From CADEFF01 sp964569315 (GTDB taxonomy: Bacteria; Pseudomonadota; Alphaproteobacteria; Dongiales; Dongiaceae): a stretch of 6,751 nt of DNA. The notes under the pieces are model-generated. The model saw nothing but the letters and a program-made list of their open reading frames with translations. It had not been told where the DNA came from and did no database searches. Positions 1 through 5,542 of the stretch are shown here, piece by piece; position 1 is the stretch's first letter; every line of letters starts with the position of its first letter. Location of the stretch: the NCBI GenBank assembly GCA_964569315.1, contig CAZMUZ010000166.1, forward strand, positions 1 to 6,751. The letters run 5' to 3'. The translations under genes were made by a program, and so were the position numbers.

Positions 1-7
1 ACCGGAA

Positions 8-63
8 CCTGCCTCCGCCATGGATGTTCGGGTCAAGCCCGAACATGACGGGGGAGGTGCAGG
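8..63. repeat. REP-like extragenic palindrome
   Basis: A perfect 9-bp inverted repeat, ATGTTCGGG (24-32) and CCCGAACAT (38-46), is separated by the 5-nt loop TCAAG. Outer arms extend it: CCTGC (8-12) can pair with GCAGG (59-63) and CTCC (13-16) with GGAG (53-56), leaving a 2-nt bulge (57-58) and a partly paired internal loop. The whole element is about 56 nt. The core closely resembles short palindromes scattered between genes in many alphaproteobacterial genomes, often with a GGGTCAAGCCC centre. It starts 22 nt past the stop codon of the large amidohydrolase subunit and could end or protect that transcript. No T-run follows on the minus strand, so a classical intrinsic terminator is not supported. 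The structure is directly visible; its dispersed nature is inferred. Confidence 0.65.
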
Positions 64-85
64 ACGACGACTGGAGAGCTCGAGC

Positions 86-2344
86 CTATAGCGGCGTCGG
101 GTCGATGAAGCGGCGCAGCACATTGCCGGTGATGCGGGCCACGTTGTTGTCGTAGCGGTTATGAAAGAGGCTCCCGGCCCAGGCGATGGAGCCGGTCGAG
201 AACACGGCGCCGCCCTGAGGCGTCTCGAAGAAAACCATGTCGGCGCGCACCTTCGCCTCCTCGATCCCGTCGATCCCCGGATAGGCCGACATCAGCTCCT
301 CCGGCGTCAGCACATAGACGTTCGAATGGCGCTCGGAGCTTGCGAGCCGCAGCGCGTGCGGCGGCGTGCCGAGCCGCGGGTCGACGATGTCGAGCTCGAG
401 CCCGGCAGCCCCGCCGCCGACGAGGCCGAAATCGCCGATCGTCTCCTCGCGCCCGATGCCCTCGAAGACGAAGGCGACGCGCGGGTCGAAGCTGTCCGGA
501 GCGCGGCGATAGCAAGCGGAGACGTCGAAACCTTCCGAGGCGTAGCCGACGCCGACCAGCCGCTGCGGCGCGAAGCCGTTATTGCGCCAGAGCCCGCTAT
601 ATTCGCCAGTGAAACCAAGATAATACTCGCCGGGCTCGGCGATCCAGGTGCGGGTGCCGTTCTCGGTCCGCCGCATCTCGATCACGCCCGGCGAGGTCGG
701 GTGCCAGGCGATGCGCCAGTAGAAGCCGTTGCCGCCGAGATAGATCAGCCGTCCGCCGCGCGCGAGATAGGCCTCGACCGCGCCGAGCTGCGCCGCCGAG
801 TGATATTCGGGGTGGGTGCCGGTGACGATGCATTTATAGGGCGCGAGCAAAGCGAGCCCGTCCCGGTGCAGATCCTCGTCGGTGATGACGTCATAGGGCT
901 GCCCGGTCGCCTCCAGCCAGTCGACGATATGCAGGTCGGCGCCGAAGTTCCACAGCGAGTGCTTCGGCCGGGTATTCAGGATCGGACGGAGCCGCGAGCT
1001 GTAGCAGACGCCGCTGCCGTCGCGATGCCGGTCGTAGGTGGACCGGCCATAGTCGGGCCGGCTGTTGAGGAAGAGCTCGGTCGGGCCCAGCTCCAGCACC
1101 GCGCCGTAGCAGATCTCGGAAAGCGGATCCTCCCAGCCATGATGGCTATTGGCGTAGGCCATGTAGGTGGCGGTCGAGGCGAGGAAGGCGACCGGCGCAT
1201 TCGCCGTCCCGAGCGGCGGACGCACGAAGAAGGTGACGAAGGCCTCGCCGCCATTCGCCGTGGTGAGGCGCACCGCATAAACGCCGCTCTTCATCGCCGC
1301 CGTGATCGGCAGCTCGAAATCCGCGCTCCATCCGGCGTCATGCAGATCGTCGTCGTGAAAATGGATCGCCGCATAGTGATCGGGACGATCGAACCAGCGC
1401 AGCGCCTCGCCGGTCCAGCGCGACCCCTTCATGGCGCGCGCCGGAAGATTGATCGCACGGCCCTCGAGCCCGTTGCCGGAGAGGTCGAGGATGCGGTCCG
1501 TCGGTATCTCGCGGGCGAAATCCCAGGCGCCGACGAGATCGGCCGAGAGTGCGGGCGGCACGGCGCCCGCAAGCGATTCGATCTCGGCCTCGGCGAGCGC
1601 GCGGCGGGTGAAGCGCGGCGCCTCCAGCTTGCCGTTGTAATGGCCCGCCGTCGCCAGCCGGCCGCCGTCGCGCCCGGTCCCGTCGCGTCCCGCCTCATGC
1701 GCCGCCATGCGAAGCGGCGTGCCGCCGGCAACCCCGGGGACAACCGCCGCGGTCGCGGCGACACGCGCACCGCTCTCGTCGCGGGCCAAAATCGCGAGCG
1801 GTCGTTGCACGAGCCGCACCGCGCCGGTGCGGGGATCGTAGCTCGCCGCCACCAGATACCAGTGCCGGGCGCGCAAGCCGGCACCGCTATGGATCGTCTC
1901 GACCCCGCCCTTGCCGTCGCCGAGTCGGAGCGCGAGCCGCCCCTCGCCGTCGATCATGAGGAGGAAGCCCGCCCCCTCGGGTGCCGACCAGCGGCCGATC
2001 AGGCTCTGTTCGCCGTCGCCCGGCAGGGTCGGCCAGATCAGCGCCTGCAGGGTGAACCCCGCCGGCGTCTCCATCGGCGGCGAGGCCGGGACGAGGATCG
2101 ACGAGCCCGCATGGATGCGCTGCCGCCTTCCGGCATGGCGGCCGTTGGCGGGGCTGTCGATCGGCTGTTCGCGATAGCCGGGCCCGCGGGGGCTGTCGTC
2201 GCCGGAAAGGATGCGCACGAGCTGCGCCTCATATTCCCGCGCCTCGCCCTCGAGGCTCACCATGACCTTCAGCCGGTCGCCGGCGGTCACGCTGTAGCGG
2301 TCGCCATAACCGGTGATCTCGAGGAAGGGTGGGGTCGTCTTCAA
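86..2344 (-). CDS. N,N-dimethylformamidase-like large (beta) subunit
   Basis: This 752-aa protein matches the catalytic large chain of bacterial N,N-dimethylformamidase (DmfA2, about 760 aa) along its whole length. That enzyme hydrolyses the amide bond of DMF to dimethylamine and formate at a mononuclear non-haem iron held by two Tyr and one Glu. The apparent ligands here are Tyr397 (in TYMAYAN), Tyr437 (in STYDRH) and Glu513 (in THPEY), with spacing close to the Paracoccus residues 399, 440 and 521. An N-terminal strand-rich region (about 1-80) precedes a LamG/concanavalin-like segment (about 90-260). The catalytic alpha/beta region (about 380-560) and a conserved C-terminal region with GDFGLVGGGAAG (637-648) and YDNN (731-734) follow. 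No signal peptide is seen, so it should be cytoplasmic. The start is TTG; it is chosen because homologues begin at the same point (ITGYGDR matching IRGYCDR). Ten nt separate it from the small-subunit gene, so coupled translation and an alpha/beta complex are likely. The family call is firm; DMF as substrate is not. Confidence 0.9.
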   Translation of the reverse strand: MKTTPPFLEITGYGDRYSVTAGDRLKVMVSLEGEAREYEAQLVRILSGDDSPRGPGYREQPIDSPANGRHAGRRQRIHAGSSILVPASPPMETPAGFTLQALIWPTLPGDGEQSLIGRWSAPEGAGFLLMIDGEGRLALRLGDGKGGVETIHSGAGLRARHWYLVAASYDPRTGAVRLVQRPLAILARDESGARVAATAAVVPGVAGGTPLRMAAHEAGRDGTGRDGGRLATAGHYNGKLEAPRFTRRALAEAEIESLAGAVPPALSADLVGAWDFAREIPTDRILDLSGNGLEGRAINLPARAMKGSRWTGEALRWFDRPDHYAAIHFHDDDLHDAGWSADFELPITAAMKSGVYAVRLTTANGGEAFVTFFVRPPLGTANAPVAFLASTATYMAYANSHHGWEDPLSEICYGAVLELGPTELFLNSRPDYGRSTYDRHRDGSGVCYSSRLRPILNTRPKHSLWNFGADLHIVDWLEATGQPYDVITDEDLHRDGLALLAPYKCIVTGTHPEYHSAAQLGAVEAYLARGGRLIYLGGNGFYWRIAWHPTSPGVIEMRRTENGTRTWIAEPGEYYLGFTGEYSGLWRNNGFAPQRLVGVGYASEGFDVSACYRRAPDSFDPRVAFVFEGIGREETIGDFGLVGGGAAGLELDIVDPRLGTPPHALRLASSERHSNVYVLTPEELMSAYPGIDGIEEAKVRADMVFFETPQGGAVFSTGSIAWAGSLFHNRYDNNVARITGNVLRRFIDPTPL

Positions 2345-2354
2345 GGCGTTGGTC

Positions 2355-2660
2355 TCATTCGATGGGCAGGTCGTGGCCGGTGAGCTCGCGCCAGCGCAGC
2401 TTGAAGATCACCCATTCCGCCTGCTCGCGCGTCGCGAAGCGATAGCCGGGGACGGGATCGATCGCAGGGCAGATGCCGGGGCGCAGCCGCGCCAGGCTCC
2501 AGGCGCGGTGGCGCTCGGTCATGATGACGATGAAGCGATGCGGATCGTAGGGGCTGCGCATGCGGTTCAGCACGCGCTGCAGCTCGCCGCTGTGGCGCCC
2601 ATAGGGATTGGCCTTGAACTCGCGCGCGAGGTCCAGCCGCTCGGGATCGATCTCATACAT
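2355..2660 (-). CDS. N,N-dimethylformamidase-like small (alpha) subunit
   Basis: This 101-aa protein resembles the small chain of dimethylformamidase (DmfA1, about 132 aa, 15 kDa), which wraps around the catalytic chain in the holoenzyme and has no catalytic residues of its own. Matching segments, compared by eye, are KANPYG followed by ELQRVLNRMR (residues 16-33), the region FIVIMTERHRAWSLARLRP (43-61), and YRFATREQAEWVIFKLRWREL (72-92) near the end, all in the same order as in DmfA1. Roughly 30 N-terminal residues of the Paracoccus chain are absent. The ATG at 2660 has no Shine-Dalgarno sequence: the upstream mRNA is C-rich (ACCCCCTCGCATCGC). The frame stays open further upstream, but no ATG, GTG or TTG occurs in it between the SBP stop and 2660, so this start is the best available. 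The stop lies 10 nt before the large-subunit start. The partner gene makes the identification much safer than the sequence alone would. Confidence 0.82.
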   Translation of the reverse strand: MYEIDPERLDLAREFKANPYGRHSGELQRVLNRMRSPYDPHRFIVIMTERHRAWSLARLRPGICPAIDPVPGYRFATREQAEWVIFKLRWRELTGHDLPIE

Positions 2661-2704
2661 GCGATGCGAGGGGGTGCGGAAAAGGGGAAGGGAAGGATGC
2701 GTCG
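2661..2704 (-). other. C-rich, G-poor leader before the small-subunit gene
   Basis: Read as minus-strand mRNA, these 44 nt contain 24 C, 5 G, 11 U and 4 A. That is a marked C-over-G bias in a genome where coding strands carry C and G about equally. The stretch lies between the hairpin after the binding-protein gene and the SD-less start of the amidohydrolase small subunit, and it is untranslated if the chosen start is right. C-rich, G-poor unstructured RNA is the known preference of Rho, so a rut-like role is possible, though it is short for one. It could equally be an S1-binding leader that helps ribosomes load without a Shine-Dalgarno sequence. The composition is counted; both roles are inference. 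Confidence 0.3.
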
Positions 2705-2746
2705 CCGGGCCGCTCCGACCGCCGGGCGGCGGCCGGAACGGCCCGG
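2705..2746 (-). promoter_or_regulatory. Strong intercistronic hairpin after the SBP gene
   Basis: CCGGGCCG (2705-2712) pairs perfectly with CGGCCCGG (2739-2746). The stem continues inward as TCCG (2714-2717) with CGGA (2734-2737) and CCGCC (2719-2723) with GGCGG (2728-2732). That gives 17 base pairs with only two mismatches (2713/2738 and 2718/2733) and a 4-nt loop. The structure begins 5 nt after the binding-protein stop codon in the direction of transcription. Such hairpins behind periplasmic binding-protein genes often protect the upstream mRNA or partly stop transcription, so that the binding protein outnumbers downstream products. No U-run follows directly, only a pyrimidine-rich stretch, so a stabiliser or partial attenuator is more likely than a full terminator. 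Confidence 0.55.
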
Positions 2747-2751
2747 ACAGG

Positions 2752-3858
2752 CTAGTTGATGCCCGCTTTCACGTCCTCGAAGATCTTGTTTCGTTTCTGC
2801 TCCATCTCCGGGCTTACCTCGGTCTCGAACACGCTGCTCTTGAACAGGTCGGAGGGCGAGGAGAAGCCGAGATCGGCGACGATCTTCTGGTCCGCGATCT
2901 CGAACGACTTCCTGTTCGAATGGCCATAGGCATATTGCTCGATCAGGAACTTGCCGGATTCCGGTGCCGTCATCGCGTCGATGAAGTCGTAGACCTCCTC
3001 GTCGGTCGCCTTGGCGTTGGCCATATGGACGAGGCCACAGGTCCAGCTCAGGATGCCTTCTTTCGGCACCATGTATTTGACCGGCAGGCCCTGCTTCATC
3101 AGCGCCGCCACGCTGTCGTTCCAGGCATAGGCGACGGCAAGCTCGCCGGCCGCCAGCGCCTGCTGGATCTCGGCCGGCGCGTTCCAGTAGAACCGGACCA
3201 GCTCGCGCTGCTTCATCAGCAGCGCCTTGATCTTCGCGCCATCCTCGTCGCCGAACGCGAAGGGATCGATGCCGAGCGCGAGCGCCGCGACCGTGACGGT
3301 CGGCGTCGCGTCATACATCGAGATCCTGCCCTTGTATTTCTCGTCGAAGGCCAGGCCCCAGGATTCGGCGCCCTCGATCTCGACCATGTCGGTCCGGTAG
3401 AGCAGCGATCCGTTGCCCCAGTCGAACGGCACGAACCAGGGCTCGCCCTCCTGCATTGCGCCCGGCAGGCTGAAGAGCTCGGGCCAAAGGTCGGGCCAGT
3501 TCCTGAGGCGGTCCGGCTCGATCTTCCGGATCAGGCCAGTCGCGCGCCAGCGTGTGATGTCCTCGACGCAAGGATGGGCGACGTCGCAGTTATAGCCGGA
3601 GGTAAGCTTCTGAAACGCCTCCTCCGTGCCGCCGAAGAGGCCATAGGTCGGCGCGGTGCCGTATTTCGCGATGTAGGCCTGATGGATGTCGGGAATGTCG
3701 TAGCCGGCCCAGGTGTAGAACAGCAGGTCCTTCGGCGCGGCCCTCGCAACCGTCGGCAGGGCGACGAGCCCGAGCCCGACGGAGGCCAGCGAACGGGCGA
3801 ATTCCCGGCGCGTCATGCGGCCGGATTTGAGGCGTTCCAAAACGATATTCTTCGGCAT
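2752..3858 (-). CDS. PotD-like ABC transporter periplasmic solute-binding protein
   Basis: The 368-aa protein belongs to the family 1 extracellular solute-binding proteins, closest in layout to PotD/PotF polyamine binders. Residues 16-22 (TRREFAR) fit the twin-arginine motif, followed by a hydrophobic stretch and an ARA/AP cleavage site near residue 40, so export through Tat is likely. There is no lipobox Cys. Landmarks of the fold are FYTWAGY (47-53), the hinge region around PFDWGNGSLLYRTD (144-157), AYAWND (243-248) and PKEGILSWTCG (265-275). Aromatic pocket residues match PotD (Trp50, Tyr53, Trp246, Trp272). However, positions that carry polyamine-binding acids in PotD (Asp168, Glu171, Asp257) appear to be Ala184, Thr187 and Cys274, so the ligand is probably not a typical polyamine. 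The start at 3858 is favoured over an in-frame ATG at 3930 because of a strong Shine-Dalgarno sequence and a normal Tat signal. No permease or ATPase gene is adjacent in the window. Confidence 0.88.
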   Translation of the reverse strand: MPKNIVLERLKSGRMTRREFARSLASVGLGLVALPTVARAAPKDLLFYTWAGYDIPDIHQAYIAKYGTAPTYGLFGGTEEAFQKLTSGYNCDVAHPCVEDITRWRATGLIRKIEPDRLRNWPDLWPELFSLPGAMQEGEPWFVPFDWGNGSLLYRTDMVEIEGAESWGLAFDEKYKGRISMYDATPTVTVAALALGIDPFAFGDEDGAKIKALLMKQRELVRFYWNAPAEIQQALAAGELAVAYAWNDSVAALMKQGLPVKYMVPKEGILSWTCGLVHMANAKATDEEVYDFIDAMTAPESGKFLIEQYAYGHSNRKSFEIADQKIVADLGFSSPSDLFKSSVFETEVSPEMEQKRNKIFEDVKAGIN

Positions 3859-3865
3859 TGGACGA

Positions 3866-3873
3866 TCCTCCCC
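3866..3873 (-). promoter_or_regulatory. Shine-Dalgarno site deciding the SBP start
   Basis: On the minus strand GGGGAGGA lies 7 nt before the ATG at 3858. It is the best ribosome-binding site of the minus-strand group and fixes the SBP start, giving a protein that begins MPKNIVLERL and carries a normal Tat signal. The longer alternative from 3930 would add 24 residues with no signal-peptide character. Confidence 0.75.
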
Positions 3874-3984
3874 TGAGAAGCGCGGCGGAGTTGTCCTCGT
3901 GCACGGTCCGTGCCCGCGGGCCCCGACCATTGCCGGTCACTTCATCAGGAATCGGAGGACGGCGCAATCGGCCGCCGCCCTGCC

Positions 3985-5325
3985 TCAGATTCCGCCCATC
4001 ACCTCGGTCAGGCTGCGAGCGAGCTTCTCGACGATCTCGTCGAGCTCGGCGCGGGTGGCGTTGTAGGGCGGGGCGAGGATGATCTGGTCGCCGCGGACGC
4101 CGTCGACATTGCCGCCGGTCGGATAGCAGATGAGGCCGTTCTCGAAGGTCCGCTCGCGCACCCGCTGGTGAAGCTGGAGCGAGGCGTCGAAGGGCTCCTT
4201 GGTGTCGCGATCGGCCACCAGCTCGATGCCGATGAAGAAGCCGCGGCCGCGGATGTCGCCGACATAGTCGCGCTGCCCGAGCTCGGCGCGAAGATTGTCC
4301 ATGAGATAGACGCCGTCGGTCGCGACCTTCTCCACCAGCCCCTCGCGCGCGACGATGGTCTGCACCGCGACGCCGGCGGCGCAGCCGGCGGTGTGGCCGG
4401 CGAAGGTGTGGCCGGTGAGCGCGCCGCCATGCTTCTCGAAGATGGGCCCGGCGATCTTCTCGCTGTAGATCGCGGCGCCGAGCGGCAGATAGCCCGCGGC
4501 AAGCCCCTTCGCCACCGCCATGATGTCCGGCTCGACGCCGTCATGGGCGAGCGCGCGCCAGGTGCCGCAGCGCCCGGCGCCGCACATCACCTCGTCGGCG
4601 ATCATCAGCACGCCGTATTTGCTGCAGACCTCGCGCATGCGGCGCGCATAGTTCGGCGGCGCGGGCACGGCGCCGCCCGCGGCACCCACCACCGGCTCGA
4701 ACACGAAAGCCGCCACCCGCTCGGGGCCGACGCGCAGGATCTCGCGCTCCAGCTCCTCGGCGCAGAAATCGGCGATCTGCTCCGGCTTCACGCCGGCCGG
4801 CGGGCGATAGGCGTTGGCGGCGGAGACGAAGCTCGATTCCACGAGCGCACCCTCGAAGGGCGCGCGCCGCTCGAGAAAGCCGGAAATGGAAAGGGCGCCC
4901 AGCGTATTGCCGTGCCAGGAGCGTTGCCGCGCGATGAAGCGCCGGCGGGACATCTCGCCGCGCGCCGCATGATACTGGAGTGCCAGCTTGAGGCAGGATT
5001 CGACCGCCTCCGAGCCGCCGGCCACGAACACCATGCGGCGAAGCGTGCCGCCGCAGCGGGCCGAGACGATTTCCGTGAGCCGTTCCAGCGGGTCGCTCGT
5101 GAAGGTGTAGCGATAGCCGTGCGCCACGCGATCGAGCTGCGCCTTGATCGCCTCGTTGACCTCGGCGTTGCCGTGGCCGATGCAGAAGACCGCAGGGCCG
5201 CCGGACCCGTCGATATATTGCTTGCCGGTGACGTCATAGACGTAGGAGCCCTTGCCCCAGGCGATCTTGGGCAGCGACTTCGATTCGCTGAAATGCGCGG
5301 CGGCCGAGGCGCTGTTCGCGGTCAT
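3985..5325 (-). CDS. Class III PLP-dependent aminotransferase
   Basis: The 446-aa protein is a fold-type I, class III (omega-) aminotransferase of normal length. Visible landmarks are the substrate-side segment GSGGPAVFCIGHG (40-52), the phosphate-binding GGSEAVE (103-109), SWHGNT (136-141) with the pyridine-stacking region, ADEVMCGAGR (243-252) with Asp244 for the PLP ring nitrogen, Lys273 in AVAKGL as the Schiff-base lysine, and GHTFAGHT (305-312). All catalytic positions look intact. Enzymes of this class move the terminal amino group of omega-amino acids, diamines or related amines to pyruvate or 2-oxoglutarate; the exact substrate cannot be read. It is the first gene of the minus-strand group, 126 nt before the binding protein, which suggests it handles the amine taken up or released by the pathway. 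A modest Shine-Dalgarno AGGA (5337-5340) sits 11 nt before the ATG. It could instead be an independent transaminase that merely neighbours the others. Confidence 0.92.
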   Translation of the reverse strand: MTANSASAAAHFSESKSLPKIAWGKGSYVYDVTGKQYIDGSGGPAVFCIGHGNAEVNEAIKAQLDRVAHGYRYTFTSDPLERLTEIVSARCGGTLRRMVFVAGGSEAVESCLKLALQYHAARGEMSRRRFIARQRSWHGNTLGALSISGFLERRAPFEGALVESSFVSAANAYRPPAGVKPEQIADFCAEELEREILRVGPERVAAFVFEPVVGAAGGAVPAPPNYARRMREVCSKYGVLMIADEVMCGAGRCGTWRALAHDGVEPDIMAVAKGLAAGYLPLGAAIYSEKIAGPIFEKHGGALTGHTFAGHTAGCAAGVAVQTIVAREGLVEKVATDGVYLMDNLRAELGQRDYVGDIRGRGFFIGIELVADRDTKEPFDASLQLHQRVRERTFENGLICYPTGGNVDGVRGDQIILAPPYNATRAELDEIVEKLARSLTEVMGGI

Positions 5326-5398
5326 GCGGGTTTCGTTCCTGTCGTGGGCGCGAGAGGTGCCAGAACGCCGCGCAAGGCTCCCCTTGCCCGGCGCCGCA

Positions 5399-5428
5399 AC
5401 GATGGCCGGCGGAAACCGCGCAAGTCAA
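5399..5428 (-). promoter_or_regulatory. Possible sigma70-type promoter of the minus-strand operon
   Basis: On the minus strand TTGACT (5428-5423) is a good -35 box, and CATCGT (5404-5399) lies 18 nt further on as a weak -10 (three of six consensus positions). Transcription would begin near 5392, giving a leader of about 67 nt before the aminotransferase. The -35 is convincing for an alphaproteobacterium, while the poor -10 suggests a weak or activator-dependent promoter. Confidence 0.35.
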
Positions 5429-5441
5429 GCATCGCGCCGCC

Positions 5442-5458
5442 CGAAACCCGGCGTTTCG
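5442..5458. promoter_or_regulatory. Inverted repeat in the divergent promoter region, possible operator
   Basis: CGAAAC (5442-5447) and GTTTCG (5453-5458) form a perfect 6-bp inverted repeat around a 5-bp spacer CCGGC. It lies between the candidate -35 boxes of the two divergent transcripts, 9 bp before the accA -35 and 13 bp upstream of the minus-strand -35. The position suits a dimeric regulator of either gene. No regulator gene is in the window, and a 6-bp repeat can arise by chance. Confidence 0.35.
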
Positions 5459-5467
5459 CGGGGATAT

Positions 5468-5497
5468 TTGCCGTCGCGCGTCGGGCACCCCTATGGT
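5468..5497 (+). promoter_or_regulatory. Sigma70-type promoter of accA
   Basis: TTGCCG (5468-5473) and TATGGT (5492-5497) are separated by 18 bp, a typical alphaproteobacterial housekeeping arrangement with -35 TTGNCN and a CTAT-type -10. The predicted start of transcription is near 5504, leaving a leader of about 39 nt before accA. A three-codon ORF (ATG ACC TGT TGA, 5504-5515) begins at about that point; it is probably fortuitous. Confidence 0.6.
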
Positions 5498-5542
5498 AAG
5501 TGCATGACCTGTTGAGGCAGGGGCCCCGCCCGCACCGGAATC

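Noticed and set aside
161..2383. Plus-strand open frame of 740 codons opposite the large amidohydrolase subunit
   Set aside because: It is rich in Arg, Ala, Asp and Gly with no recognisable domain. It is the antisense mirror of a well-supported gene, and GC-rich codon use removes stops from that frame.
2608..3876. Plus-strand open frame of 422 codons opposite the solute-binding protein gene
   Set aside because: Antisense shadow: the minus-strand frame has a Tat signal, a family fold and a strong ribosome-binding site, while this one has no family features.
3901..3921. Short palindromes GCACG-GTC-CGTGC and GCCCGCGGGC between the aminotransferase and SBP genes
   Set aside because: The stems are short, typical of GC-rich DNA, and have no T-run or matching partner site, so no operator or terminator call is justified.
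3859..3930. Longer N-terminus for the solute-binding protein from the ATG at 3930
   Set aside because: The added 24 residues have no signal-peptide character, and the strong GGGGAGGA site lies inside this segment, placed for the ATG at 3858.
3910..5499. Plus-strand open frame of 529 codons opposite the aminotransferase
   Set aside because: Antisense shadow with low-complexity composition; the minus-strand frame keeps all PLP-enzyme motifs.
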